Below, one piece after another: positions 8,603-17,134 of a DNA stretch of 64,000 nt. This stretch comes from RUG11462 sp045539315 (GTDB lineage Bacteria > Bacillota > Clostridia > Oscillospirales > Acutalibacteraceae): contig JAZQFC010000015.1 of assembly GCA_045539315.1 (NCBI GenBank), forward strand, positions 62,001-126,000, read 5' to 3'. Made by a program: the position numbers and the translations under genes. The number at the start of each line of letters is the position of its first letter. Position 1 is the stretch's first letter. The notes beneath the pieces are model-generated. The model worked only from the letters and a program-made list of their open reading frames with translations, was not told the DNA's origin and did not search any database.

Positions 8603-10831
8603 TTATTGAACATTAACTGCTTCTCTAAAACTTACTGTAATTACTGTACCTGCTTCAACGCTTTTTCCTTTTTCAATTGACTGTGAATAAGCCGTTGAGT
8701 TTGAGGCATTACCGTTGATATACATATTAAGTCCTGCATTTACAGCAACTTGATTTGCTTGTGATACTGTAAGACCTGTGAAATCAGGAACAATTGCTGT
8801 TCGTTTATTTTCATTTCCATCAGTATATAGTATAACCTTACCGCCTGCAGGAATTGTCGAAGATGCTGAAGGAGATTGAGAAACTACTGTTTTTCCATCG
8901 CCAACAATTGTATATTGCAAACCTTCTTTTTCAAGGCGTTTTGTTGCCTCTTTTATAGTAAGATTTAATACATTAGGAGTTGGAATTGCTAATTCTTCTG
9001 CCTCTGAATCGGTATAACTTGGTGTTACGCCTAAATAAGGTAAAATTTCTTCAAACATTTTACCAACAGATGGAGCAACAAGTGTGCCACCATATGGGCT
9101 TGGTACTTGTGGTTCATCTATAAGCATCAAAATAGCGATTTCAGGGTCATCGGCAGGTGCTATTCCTGCAAATGAACAGATATATTTTTTGTATTCGCCT
9201 TCTTGTTGTTGAACGTCTATTTTTTCAGCGGTACCTGTTTTGCCGCCGATTCTATAACCAGGGATATATGCGTTTTTACCGCTTCCCTCTGAAACAACAC
9301 CCTCTAAATAACCACAAATTGCTTTTGATGTTTCTTCTGAAATTACTTGTCTAACAAGTGTTGATTCTATGTTTTCAACAATATTACCTTCTGAATTTTG
9401 AACTTGTTTTACTATATGTGGTTGATATACATAACCACCATTAACTGCTGCTGAAATTGCTGTAATCAACTGAATTGGTGTGATTTTTAATGTTTGACCA
9501 AAACTTTCAGAAGCAAGTTCTACAATGCTCATTTGAGTTGTATTATGTGTGCTTGAAGCAGATTCGCCAGGTAAATCTATACCTGTTTTATCTTCAAGTC
9601 CAAAAGATTTTCTGTATTTTGCAAAATTATCTGCGCCTAATCTTTGACCAATAGTGATAAATGCAGGGTTGCAAGAATTCATAAACGCTTGTGCTAATGA
9701 CTGATGACCATGGCCATCACGATTTGAACATTTATAAGTTCTATCTGCAATTTTAATATATCCAGGACAACTGAATGTATCACTATCAAAAAGATTTTTT
9801 TCTTCTAATGCGCCTGCCGCAGTTATAATTTTTGAAACTGAACCAGGCTCATAAATATCAGAAACAACCTTGTTTCTCCATTGTTCTTGAAGGGCAAGTG
9901 AGCGAATTTCGCTTTCTTTTTCTTCTGAATACTCGCCATTTGCTTTTAACTGCTTAATTTCTTTTTTAACTGATTTTTCTAAAGTAATTGTAAACGGCTC
10001 ATTTGGGTTAAAGTCAGGTTTTGTTGCCATTGCAAGAATTTCACCTGAATTAACATCCATAACGATACAAGCGGCTCTGTTTTGAACTTTGTTTTCTTGC
10101 ACATTTTCCTCAAGATATTTTTCAACAACCGACTGAATATATTCATCAATTGTTAAAACTAATGCGTTGCCTTCTTGCGCTTCAACTACCTTTTCATAAG
10201 AAAATGGTAATTCTGCGCCTGCAGGGGTTTTTGCCGCAATAACTCTACCTTCTGTGCCGGTAAGTTGGTCATCATACTGCGCTTCAACGCCGCCTAAACC
10301 TTGGTTGTCAGTACCAACAAAGCCTAAAACGGTTGATGCCAAACTGTCATTTGGATAATATCTTTCATTTGTTTCGGTGAGTCCGATAACTGCGCCCAAA
10401 GATTCTTCTGAAATATATTCTCTGACTTTTGTTGCAACTTCTTGTTCAACCGGACTGCCGATATTTTGATAACTAGTATCTTTTTCAAGATATTCTTCAA
10501 CTTTTTCTATTTTTAAATCTAAAATTTCTGCTAATTTTTTAGCAATTTCAGGTTTTTTGTCATCATCCATACTGCTAGGAGTTGCATAAACTTGCCAAAC
10601 TGTTGCACTTGTAGCCAAAACATTCATATTTCTATCATAAATATTACCGCGTTTTGCTTTTGTTACGATATCTTGCAACTGTTGTTCTTCTGCAAGTTTT
10701 GCATAATGTTCGCCATTAACAAATATTGTTCTAATCAAGCCAAAACCTGTTGCGCCAAAGCCAAATATGGTAAAAGCCATCAAGATTACGAACGCTCTAT
10801 ACCACATAGTTTTTGTTGGACCTTTTGCCAT
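8603..10831 (-). CDS. Class B penicillin-binding protein with two PASTA domains (FtsI/SpoVD type)
   Basis: Transpeptidase that cross-links septal peptidoglycan. One N-terminal membrane anchor (about 10-32), PBP dimerisation domain (RGNIYDRN), then the transpeptidase domain with SVSK as the SxxK serine motif, SCN as SxN and GGKTGTAEK as KTG. Two PASTA repeats follow in the last 140 residues. Length 742 residues. The dcw location suggests the divisional enzyme (pbpB/ftsI), but PASTA domains also occur in sporulation SpoVD, which sits in the same locus; sequence does not separate the two. Confidence 0.93.
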   Translation of the reverse strand: MAKGPTKTMWYRAFVILMAFTIFGFGATGFGLIRTIFVNGEHYAKLAEEQQLQDIVTKAKRGNIYDRNMNVLATSATVWQVYATPSSMDDDKKPEIAKKLAEILDLKIEKVEEYLEKDTSYQNIGSPVEQEVATKVREYISEESLGAVIGLTETNERYYPNDSLASTVLGFVGTDNQGLGGVEAQYDDQLTGTEGRVIAAKTPAGAELPFSYEKVVEAQEGNALVLTIDEYIQSVVEKYLEENVQENKVQNRAACIVMDVNSGEILAMATKPDFNPNEPFTITLEKSVKKEIKQLKANGEYSEEKESEIRSLALQEQWRNKVVSDIYEPGSVSKIITAAGALEEKNLFDSDTFSCPGYIKIADRTYKCSNRDGHGHQSLAQAFMNSCNPAFITIGQRLGADNFAKYRKSFGLEDKTGIDLPGESASSTHNTTQMSIVELASESFGQTLKITPIQLITAISAAVNGGYVYQPHIVKQVQNSEGNIVENIESTLVRQVISEETSKAICGYLEGVVSEGSGKNAYIPGYRIGGKTGTAEKIDVQQQEGEYKKYICSFAGIAPADDPEIAILMLIDEPQVPSPYGGTLVAPSVGKMFEEILPYLGVTPSYTDSEAEELAIPTPNVLNLTIKEATKRLEKEGLQYTIVGDGKTVVSQSPSASSTIPAGGKVILYTDGNENKRTAIVPDFTGLTVSQANQVAVNAGLNMYINGNASNSTAYSQSIEKGKSVEAGTVITVSFREAVNVQ

Positions 10832-10878
10832 AATTCAGTAATCTCCTTTCACTTTTTACCTCTCTTTAAATTCGGCAA

Positions 10879-10906
10879 AAACGAGAGCCAAAAATAACCC
10901 TCGTTT
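10879..10906 (-). other. Hairpin between ftsL and the PBP gene
   Basis: Arms AAACGAG (10879-10885) and CTCGTTT (10900-10906) with a 14-base loop, followed on the minus strand by TTGCC. It lies in the unusually long (113-base) gap inside an otherwise compact operon. A weak terminator or attenuator is possible; the gap also contains AT-rich sequence but no promoter I trust. Confidence 0.4.
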
Positions 10907-10944
10907 ATATTATATAATATTCGTTATGCCTGTATGTCAGTAAT

Positions 10945-11358
10945 TTAATCTTCGATAATTTCTGCATAATCTTGTGCAGATGTATCAATGTAATGCACTT
11001 GTGATTTGCTACGCTTTTGCATACCAAGTGCAGATGCTTGTTGCTCTAAAGTTGAATAAGAAACCAAGTTTTCCATTTCAACATTAAGTTGTGTTTGAAC
11101 ACTTGTTAATGTTTCAATTTCTTTGTTTGCTTTTCTTATTGCGTTATTTGTATCATTGATTTCTGTTCTTAAATAGATGTTAAAACAAACCATCAAAACT
11201 ATAGCAATTGCTACAATGGCATTTAATACTATGCTATTTTTAGGTGATGGTTTTGCATTTTTAACCGGGAATTTTTTGATAACTGCCTTTTTAGGCGCTC
11301 TTGCAGGCGCTTTTGGGGCAAATCTTTCTAAATCATAAGCAGTGTTATTGTATGCCAT
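10945..11358 (-). CDS. ftsL: Cell division protein FtsL-like
   Basis: Small bitopic divisome protein: basic, Pro/Ala/Lys-rich cytoplasmic tail (1-45), a membrane helix at about 44-63 (VLNAIVAIAIVLMVCFNIYL), then a coiled-coil (about 66-108) ending near LGMQKRSKSQVHYID. Length 137 residues. Primary sequence of FtsL is poorly conserved; the call rests on topology and on placement between rsmH and the PBP. It would form the FtsL-DivIC-DivIB complex. Confidence 0.8.
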   Translation of the reverse strand: MAYNNTAYDLERFAPKAPARAPKKAVIKKFPVKNAKPSPKNSIVLNAIVAIAIVLMVCFNIYLRTEINDTNNAIRKANKEIETLTSVQTQLNVEMENLVSYSTLEQQASALGMQKRSKSQVHYIDTSAQDYAEIIED

Positions 11359-11377
11359 TTTGGGTTTGTCCTTTCTT

Positions 11378-12307
11378 TTATAGTTTTTCTAATATCCGAA
11401 GTTTTGCACTTCTGCTACGAGCATTATGCTCTAATTCTTCATCTGTTGCCACAATTGGCTTTTTATTAATGAGTTTTGCTTTTGGTTTATTACCACAAAC
11501 ACAAACCGGAAAATCCGGTGGGCATGTACACCCTTTTGTGAATGATAAAAACTTTTGCTTTACAAGGCGGTCTTCAATTGAATGGAATGTTATTATTGAA
11601 AGTCTTCCACCTTTATTTAACATTGAAAAGGCATCTTCTATTCCCTTTTCAACTTCGCCCATTTCATCGTTTACTGCAATTCTTAATGCTTGAAACACTT
11701 TTCTTGCAGGGTGACCGTTTCTTTTGAATTTATTTGGATAACAGTCTGAAACTATTTGCGCTAATTGAGTTGTAGTTTCAATTGGAGTTGTTTCTCTTAC
11801 TTTAACTATCTCATCTGCAATTTTAAACGAAAACTTTTCATCTGCATAAACAAAGAAAATATTTGCAAGTTGTTTTGCAGAATAAGTATTAACGATTTCT
11901 TTTGCAGATACACCGCTCTGGCTCATTCTCATATCAAGCGGCGCTTCCATATGATACGAAAAGCCTCGCTCTTTAGTATCAAGTTGATGTGATGAAACAC
12001 CTAAATCAAGCATCAACCCATCAATGTTCTCAACACCTATATTATTAAGCACAGTTTTAAGCGATGAGTATTTTTCATTAATAAGCGTTACATTATTAAT
12101 GCCTTTGAATTTCTCTTTACAAGCGTTTATTGCATCTGGGTCTCTATCAAAACAGTAAAGCCTACCGCTCTCGCCCAATCTTGATAAAACCTCACTTGAA
12201 TGGCCACCGCCACCTGTTGTACCATCAACATATATACCATTTGGTTTTATATTCAAACCATCAACAGTTTCATTAAGCAATACGCTAATATGTGAAAAAG
12301 AACTCAT
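11378..12307 (-). CDS. rsmH: 16S rRNA (cytosine1402-N4)-methyltransferase RsmH
   Basis: Methylates N4 of C1402 in the ribosomal P site (MraW). SAM-binding motifs VDGTTGGGGHSSEVL and YCFDRDPDA near the N-terminus, LMLDLGVSSHQLD and RKVFQALRIAVNDE further on, and SFHSIEDRLVK near the end are family-typical. Length 309 residues. It begins two bases after mraZ ends, indicating tight coupling. Confidence 0.97.
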   Translation of the reverse strand: MSSFSHISVLLNETVDGLNIKPNGIYVDGTTGGGGHSSEVLSRLGESGRLYCFDRDPDAINACKEKFKGINNVTLINEKYSSLKTVLNNIGVENIDGLMLDLGVSSHQLDTKERGFSYHMEAPLDMRMSQSGVSAKEIVNTYSAKQLANIFFVYADEKFSFKIADEIVKVRETTPIETTTQLAQIVSDCYPNKFKRNGHPARKVFQALRIAVNDEMGEVEKGIEDAFSMLNKGGRLSIITFHSIEDRLVKQKFLSFTKGCTCPPDFPVCVCGNKPKAKLINKKPIVATDEELEHNARSRSAKLRILEKL

Positions 12308-12309
12308 AT

Positions 12310-12747
12310 TTATATCTCACATTCTAAAAGCGCTTGTTCGATATTTTCAGGAGTAATAGCAGTTGCAACTTTTTCCCACTCATCCGGGCTCCAGATTTCT
12401 ACTCTGTTTGATGCGCCGATGATAACTGCTTGTTCTGAATCTTTAAGTCCTGCATATTCTCGAAGCACTGCAGGAAGCAATACTCTTCCCTGTGCGTCAT
12501 ATTCAACTTCTGTTGCACCTGAAAAAAGGTGTCTTTGTAGTGCTGCTACTTTAATAAAAGGTTGGTTGTTGATTTTTGAAACCAACTTGTCCCACTCTTC
12601 TGCTGAATAGATAAACAAGCAAGGTTTAAAATCAATAGATTTGGATATTACAACAGGGCCGCCAAGTGCATCACGTAATTTTGATGGCACAAACATACGA
12701 CCTTTTTTATCAATATTATGTTGATATTCGCCCATTAAGCCTAACAT
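12310..12747 (-). CDS. mraZ: Transcriptional regulator MraZ
   Basis: DNA-binding SpoVT-AbrB fold protein heading the dcw operon; it forms ring-shaped oligomers that bind repeated boxes in its own promoter. The two half-domains each show the D-x-x-G-R signature: NIDKKGRMFVP near residue 13 and YDAQGRVLLP near residue 83. Length 145 residues. RBS AAAGGA is 10 bases before ATG. Candidate binding boxes lie 80-115 bases upstream of the start. Confidence 0.97.
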   Translation of the reverse strand: MLGLMGEYQHNIDKKGRMFVPSKLRDALGGPVVISKSIDFKPCLFIYSAEEWDKLVSKINNQPFIKVAALQRHLFSGATEVEYDAQGRVLLPAVLREYAGLKDSEQAVIIGASNRVEIWSPDEWEKVATAITPENIEQALLECEI

Positions 12748-12825
12748 AATCGTAATATCCTTTCTCTAAATTAAGTAAAACGAACAGTTTTTACATATTT
12801 TTGTGGGTTTTTAGTCGTTTTTACA

Positions 12826-12863
12826 CCACTTTTAACCACAATTATGTACTTTCGCACCACTTT
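12826..12863 (-). promoter_or_regulatory. MraZ-box array upstream of mraZ
   Basis: Four boxes on the minus strand at near-regular spacing: AAAGTGG (12863-12857), AAAGTAC (12852-12846), ATTGTGG (12842-12836) and AAAGTGG (12832-12826), i.e. steps of 11, 10 and 10 bases. This fits the AAAGTGK-N3 tandem pattern described for MraZ in Mollicutes. They begin just downstream of the -10 element, so MraZ bound there would overlap transcription start. Confidence 0.75.
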
Positions 12864-12870
12864 TATGTTA

Positions 12871-12898
12871 ATTATAACGGAAATTTTGATATTTTCAA
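12871..12898 (-). promoter_or_regulatory. mraZ/dcw operon promoter
   Basis: On the minus strand TTGAAA (12898-12893), 16-base spacer, perfect TATAAT (12876-12871). It precedes the MraZ boxes and drives mraZ and probably the genes down to divIB. Confidence 0.8.
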
Positions 12899-12910
12899 GG
12901 GAATTACAAT

Positions 12911-12940
12911 AAAAAAATCGCCCAAAAAAGCGATTTTTTT
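12911..12940. terminator. Bidirectional terminator upstream of the dcw promoter
   Basis: Perfect arms AAAAAAATCGC (12911-12921) and GCGATTTTTTT (12930-12940). T-runs on both strands. Second of two tandem hairpins insulating the dcw promoter from the coaD operon. Confidence 0.8.
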
Positions 12941-12960
12941 TAAAAATATGTATAAAAAAA

Positions 12961-12990
12961 TAACCAACCACAACATATTGTGGTTGGTTA
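12961..12990 (-). terminator. Terminator of the rsmD-coaD operon
   Basis: Perfect 13-bp stem TAACCAACCACAA (12961-12973) / TTGTGGTTGGTTA (12978-12990), 4-base loop, followed on the minus strand by a T-run (12959-12953). On the plus strand TCGTTTTTT also follows, so it may work both ways. Confidence 0.85.
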
Positions 12991-13050
12991 TCGTTTTTTA
13001 ATAGAACAAACTTTCGATTATTTAAAACCTTAATGCAACTTTACTAAAAA

Positions 13051-13518
13051 TTAGTCATTTTCAATAGTAGAAGCTACAGGTTTTTGTTGACGAAGAGACG
13101 CTCTGGTTTTTCTAACCTCTGCTAATGTTTGTGTAAGTTCTTCGTCAGTTTTCTTCATAAGTTCATCAACGAAATCTTGAGCAGCGTTTCTCATTTCTTT
13201 TGATTTAGTTTGAGCGCCATTAACAATTTCAACTGCTTTTGCTTGAGCAAGTCTTGTAATCTCTTCTTCTGCTACAAGTGCTTTTGCTTTTTCTTCAGCA
13301 GATTTAATAATAGACTCTGCTTCTCTTTTTGCAGTATTAATAATGTCTGTTTTCTCTGCTACAACATTTCTTGCTTGTTTGATTTCTTGTGGCATATTAA
13401 GTCTGATATCATCGATATAATCACGAAGTTTATCAACATTTAATACGCTTTTACCAGCAAACCCCCAAGCACTGTCAAGCATTTCATCAATTTGATCGAG
13501 TAAATCTTCAATATTCAT
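13051..13518 (-). CDS. Coiled-coil protein resembling F0 ATPase subunit b
   Basis: 155 residues, highly charged, almost entirely helical: a short N-terminal helix (MNIEDLLDQIDEMLDSAW), then a long Ala/Glu/Lys coiled-coil through about residue 140. No membrane segment and no catalytic motif. Proteins of this size and place, next to coaD in clostridia, are usually labelled ATPase or ATP synthase subunit B-like; I see nothing supporting a role in an ATPase. The DivIVA-like start (short motif then coiled-coil) is an alternative reading. It starts 6 bases after coaD ends, so it belongs to the rsmD-coaD operon. Confidence 0.65.
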   Translation of the reverse strand: MNIEDLLDQIDEMLDSAWGFAGKSVLNVDKLRDYIDDIRLNMPQEIKQARNVVAEKTDIINTAKREAESIIKSAEEKAKALVAEEEITRLAQAKAVEIVNGAQTKSKEMRNAAQDFVDELMKKTDEELTQTLAEVRKTRASLRQQKPVASTIEND

Positions 13519-13524
13519 TATAAA

Positions 13525-14025
13525 CTACACGCCTTTCTTTTGTAATCTTTTTTTAATATCATTATGTATACAAGCAGGAACAAAGTCAGATATATCTCCA
13601 TTCAAACTTGCAATAGACTTAACCATAGAAGAACTTAAATATAAGTTTTCAGAACTAGTTGTGAAAAACACTGTTTCTGCATTTGGGTTTAACTTTTTAT
13701 TAAGCAAAGCCATTTGAAATTCATATTCAAAGTCAGACACAGCGCGAAGACCTTTTACAATAGCAACTGCATTATGCTTTTTTGTATAATCAGCAAGAAG
13801 ACCACTGTAAGAGTCAACCTCAACGTTACCAAGATTCAATTCAGCAATTGAGCGCTTCATTAAATCTACACGTTCTTGTTCATTAAAGCAAGGCTTTTTA
13901 TCTGCATTAATCATAGTAACAACTATAACTTTATCAAACATTTGCGATGCTCTTTTTATAATATCAAGATGCCCTTTTGTAATCGGGTCAAAACTACCTG
14001 GGCAAACTGCGATTCTCTCGCTCAT
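13525..14025 (-). CDS. coaD: Phosphopantetheine adenylyltransferase
   Basis: Catalyses the penultimate step of coenzyme A synthesis, adenylating 4'-phosphopantetheine. Nucleotidyltransferase motif CPGSFDPITKGHLDII at the N-terminus (TKGH equals the HxGH-type signature) and LSSSMVKSI (ISSS-type motif) near residue 130. The frame can be extended to a TTG at 14031, but the ATG at 14025 has GGAGG seven bases upstream and gives the standard MSERIAVCPGSFDP start; 166 residues. It begins just after the rsmD stop. Confidence 0.95.
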   Translation of the reverse strand: MSERIAVCPGSFDPITKGHLDIIKRASQMFDKVIVVTMINADKKPCFNEQERVDLMKRSIAELNLGNVEVDSYSGLLADYTKKHNAVAIVKGLRAVSDFEYEFQMALLNKKLNPNAETVFFTTSSENLYLSSSMVKSIASLNGDISDFVPACIHNDIKKRLQKKGV

Positions 14026-14027
14026 TC

Positions 14028-14570
14028 TCAAGCCTCCGATTTGCGATAGAATGTTACATATACCTTACCGTATTTTTTAGTTTTTTGCTTTTTAAATTCG
14101 CCATAGTTTTCTTTTAAATCACACTCTTCGGTGTGCTCACAAACTATGATGCCAAAATCGCTCATTTTTGAAACGAGAATTGGCATAGCCTTATTAATAA
14201 GACCTTTGTTATACGGTGGGTCTAAAAAGGCAATATCAAATTTTAAATCAGTTTTTTCAATAAACTGAATAGAATCACAAAAGCAAACACAAGACTTTTC
14301 TTCAAAAGAACAATTTTTTATATTCTCATTAATTGCTTTTATTGAATTCTCACTACTGTCAACAAAATTGCAAAACTTTGCTCCCCTGCTAATTGCCTCA
14401 AGGCCTAACTGACCGGAGCCTGCAAACAAGTCAAGCACAACTCTACCTTGTATATCAAACTGCAAAGAAGAAAACACCGCTTCTTTTACTCTATCAATAG
14501 TAGGTCTTACATCAAGCCCATCAGGAGTGCATAACTTTTTGCCCCTTGCAATACCGCTGACAATTCTCAT
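14028..14570 (-). CDS. rsmD: 16S rRNA (guanine966-N2)-methyltransferase RsmD
   Basis: Small-subunit rRNA m2G966 methyltransferase. N-terminal MRIVSGIARGKKLCTPDG and RPTIDRVKEAVFSSL are characteristic; SAM pocket LDLFAGSGQLGLEAISRGA and the catalytic DPPY (FLDPPYNKG) are present. Length 180 residues. It is first in the rsmD-coaD-coiled-coil operon, as in many Firmicutes, and the two enzymes' reading frames nearly touch. Confidence 0.96.
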   Translation of the reverse strand: MRIVSGIARGKKLCTPDGLDVRPTIDRVKEAVFSSLQFDIQGRVVLDLFAGSGQLGLEAISRGAKFCNFVDSSENSIKAINENIKNCSFEEKSCVCFCDSIQFIEKTDLKFDIAFLDPPYNKGLINKAMPILVSKMSDFGIIVCEHTEECDLKENYGEFKKQKTKKYGKVYVTFYRKSEA

Positions 14571-14604
14571 ATTTTTGAAATTACCTCTCTAATATACACA
14601 TTAT

Positions 14605-14634
14605 ATTATTGCATTTTTTACTATGGTTTGTCAA
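14605..14634 (-). promoter_or_regulatory. rsmD operon promoter
   Basis: On the minus strand consensus TTGACA (14634-14629), 18-base spacer, AATAAT (14610-14605), 35 bases before the rsmD start. The rest of the 14571-14702 gap is AT-rich sequence after uvrC in which I see no strong terminator. Confidence 0.65.
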
Positions 14635-14702
14635 CCTTTTTTTAAGATTTGCATAATATTTTTAAATATTTTATACAATTTTTTCAATATCAATATCAAT
14701 TA

Positions 14703-16526
14703 TTAAATATTGCGATAATAATTATAAATGCTTTCTGCGCACTTTTTAGTAATGCCAGCAACACTTTGTAATTCTTCAATAGTTGCAGTTGCAATTTTAT
14801 TAATATCTTTAAAATGCTTTATTAAGTTTTGCGCTCTTTTGCTTCCTACTCCCTCGATTTCGGTTAATTGAGTTTGCATCATTGATTTAGCCGATTTCTT
14901 GCGATGATAACCAATTGCAAATCTATGAACTTCATCTTGGATAGAAGTTATAAGTTTAAATACAGACCTTGTAGGTTTAATTGATATCTCTCCATATCTA
15001 CCAACTAACGCCCTTGTTTTATGATGATTATCTTTAACCATACCAAAGGTTTTATCTAAAAAACCGTATTTTTCTACAATTGGTAAAACTGCGTTGAGTT
15101 GACCTATACCACCATCAAGCAAAATAAGGTCAGGAAGTGTTCCAAAACCTTCTTCGCCTTTATTTTTCTCATAGTTTTCAAATCTGCGAGCAAGCACTTC
15201 TCTCATAGAGCCATAGTCGTCTTGACCCTGAAATGATTTTATTGCGAATCTTTTATATGCTTTTTTATATGCCACGCCATCTTTATAAACTATCATTCCG
15301 GCAACATTATCTTTGCCTGCTGTATGAGAAATGTCATACGCTTCAATATATTTAGGCAATGCTTTAAGTCCTAAAAGTGTTTGCAATTCATCTAAAACTT
15401 TTGTATCTCGAATAGAAAGACCATCTATTTTCGAAACTCGCTCTGCGGCGTTTAATCTGCACATTTCCACAAGGCTTTTTTGCTCACCTTTTTGCGCAAT
15501 TACTATTTCAACATTTCTACCGCTTTTTTCGGTCAACATTTTTTCGATTTGGCTTTTATCTTCAACTTCGCCATCTACAACAATTCTTTTAGGAATGTCA
15601 TCTCTTATTGAATAATACTGAATAATAAACTGCGCTCTTTTTTGAGTTGGTTCTAAAACATCTTCAACAAAGAAATGCTCATCATCGCAAAGTTTATAAT
15701 TTTGAAATCTAAATACTTCAAAACAGTCTTTTTTATCGCCGCTTACAAAAGCAATAACATCTTGATTTTTAAATCTTGACATTACAACTTTTTGCTTTTC
15801 AGTGAGTTTTTCAATTGCAATAATTTTATCTCTTACCTTTGCCGCTTTTTCAAACTCAAGATTTTCAGATAATTCATTCATTTGAATTTCAAGCGATTTT
15901 AAAGTTTCTTTTGAACCTTTTTTCAAAAATTCAACTGCGCCATTTACAGATTCAATATAATCTTTTTTGGATATTTTCCCTGCGCAAGGCGCTGAACAAA
16001 GTCCTATAAAATGATTAAGACAAGGGCGAACATTTTTCTGCGTTTTTTTGGAAAATGTTTTTGTGCAAAGTGGTAATTTATATATTTTCTTTGCTTGAGA
16101 TAGCGCATTGTTAAGATAATAATTTGAATAATAAGGACCTAAAACCTTGCCATCTTTAGGCAGTTGTTTTACCGCTAAAAGTCTTGGATATTCTTCATCT
16201 GTAACGCTTATATAATTATATCCCTTATCGTCCTTTAACAAAATATTATATTTAGGCATATATTGCTTAATTAAAGAACATTCTAAAACAAGCGCTTCAA
16301 ACTCGCTATCACAAATGATATAGTCAAAATCATCTACATGGCTTACCATTTGTCTGACTTTTATCCACAAATTTTCTTGAGACGCAAAATAAGAAGTAAC
16401 CCTGTTTTTCAGAGCCTTGGCTTTACCAATATAAATTATCTCTTTTGCCTTGTTGCGCATTAAATAAACGCCTGGTAACTTTGGCAAAGATAATGCTTTT
16501 TGTTGCAAAACTTCAAGTTTACTCAA
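14703..16526 (-). CDS. uvrC: Excinuclease ABC subunit C (UvrC)
   Basis: Dual-incision nuclease of nucleotide excision repair. GIY-YIG endonuclease domain at 15-95 (PGVYLMRNKAKEIIYIGKAK), UVR/UvrB-binding motif near 195-230 (NELSENLEFEKAAKVRDKI), RNase H-like endonuclease domain at about 370-530 (EAYDISHTAGKDNVAGM, LPDLILLDGGIGQL), and helix-hairpin-helix repeats at the C-terminus (LTEIEGVGSKRAQNLIKHF). Length 607 residues, full. Last gene of the clpP-to-uvrC run, 5 bases after rnmV. Confidence 0.97.
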   Translation of the reverse strand: MSKLEVLQQKALSLPKLPGVYLMRNKAKEIIYIGKAKALKNRVTSYFASQENLWIKVRQMVSHVDDFDYIICDSEFEALVLECSLIKQYMPKYNILLKDDKGYNYISVTDEEYPRLLAVKQLPKDGKVLGPYYSNYYLNNALSQAKKIYKLPLCTKTFSKKTQKNVRPCLNHFIGLCSAPCAGKISKKDYIESVNGAVEFLKKGSKETLKSLEIQMNELSENLEFEKAAKVRDKIIAIEKLTEKQKVVMSRFKNQDVIAFVSGDKKDCFEVFRFQNYKLCDDEHFFVEDVLEPTQKRAQFIIQYYSIRDDIPKRIVVDGEVEDKSQIEKMLTEKSGRNVEIVIAQKGEQKSLVEMCRLNAAERVSKIDGLSIRDTKVLDELQTLLGLKALPKYIEAYDISHTAGKDNVAGMIVYKDGVAYKKAYKRFAIKSFQGQDDYGSMREVLARRFENYEKNKGEEGFGTLPDLILLDGGIGQLNAVLPIVEKYGFLDKTFGMVKDNHHKTRALVGRYGEISIKPTRSVFKLITSIQDEVHRFAIGYHRKKSAKSMMQTQLTEIEGVGSKRAQNLIKHFKDINKIATATIEELQSVAGITKKCAESIYNYYRNI

Positions 16527-16531
16527 AAGCG

Positions 16532-17134
16532 TTACTCCTTTTCAAAAATCTCTTCACAAATCTTTGCAAATTCATTATAACTAAACAAAATATTTATAGC
16601 ATCTAACATTGAATTTGTTGACATATCTTCAGGCAAACTATTGTGTTTTAAAAAAACTTTTCTGTTTTCAGATGAGTTTTCACTTCCTGTAAGACCGTAA
16701 AAATACAAATCTGTTTTTGTAATTTCTTTGCCTTTTGCTTCAGAGTTTGTATTCTCACAAAATACGCCATACTTTTTAAATGCATCTATTAACAATTGTT
16801 TGTCTATTCCCTCTACGCCTAACTTACCCTCGGCGCTATGATGAGTTTTTCTTTTCTCTTTTCCAAATACGTCGGGAATATATACATTAATTACATTATC
16901 ATCTTTTTCAACTGCTTGCAAAATTCTTTTTCTTATCATAAAACCCGCATTATCTGAATCAGTTAAAATAACGATTCCTTTAGTTCTAGCAACTCGTTTT
17001 ATATATGAAAGTTTTTCTTTATCTTTAAAAATTGCAAAGCCATTTGTAACAATTATAGGCGCATCTATTATTGATGAAAGTTTTATTTTATCATACTTTC
17101 CCTCAACAACAACTGCTTGATTTATTTTAATCAT
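16532..17134 (-). CDS. rnmV: Ribonuclease M5-like toprim protein
   Basis: Toprim-domain nuclease family that matures 5S rRNA. The N-terminal toprim motifs are visible: conserved Glu in VVVEGKYDKIKLSS and the DxD motif in VILTDSDNAGFMIRKRI, followed by YIPDVFGKEKRKTHHSAEGKLGVEG. Length 200 residues. Its 5' end overlaps holA by 4 bases (ATGA type). The C-terminal third (DUF4093 region) is less conserved. RNase M5 is usually near ksgA; here it travels with holA and uvrC. Confidence 0.88.
   Translation of the reverse strand: MIKINQAVVVEGKYDKIKLSSIIDAPIIVTNGFAIFKDKEKLSYIKRVARTKGIVILTDSDNAGFMIRKRILQAVEKDDNVINVYIPDVFGKEKRKTHHSAEGKLGVEGIDKQLLIDAFKKYGVFCENTNSEAKGKEITKTDLYFYGLTGSENSSENRKVFLKHNSLPEDMSTNSMLDAINILFSYNEFAKICEEIFEKE

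Noticed and set aside
12771..13001. Two 66-residue frames on opposite strands between mraZ and the coiled-coil gene.
   Set aside because: They cover the mraZ promoter, MraZ boxes and two terminators, have Ile/Lys/Phe-rich random composition and no RBS.
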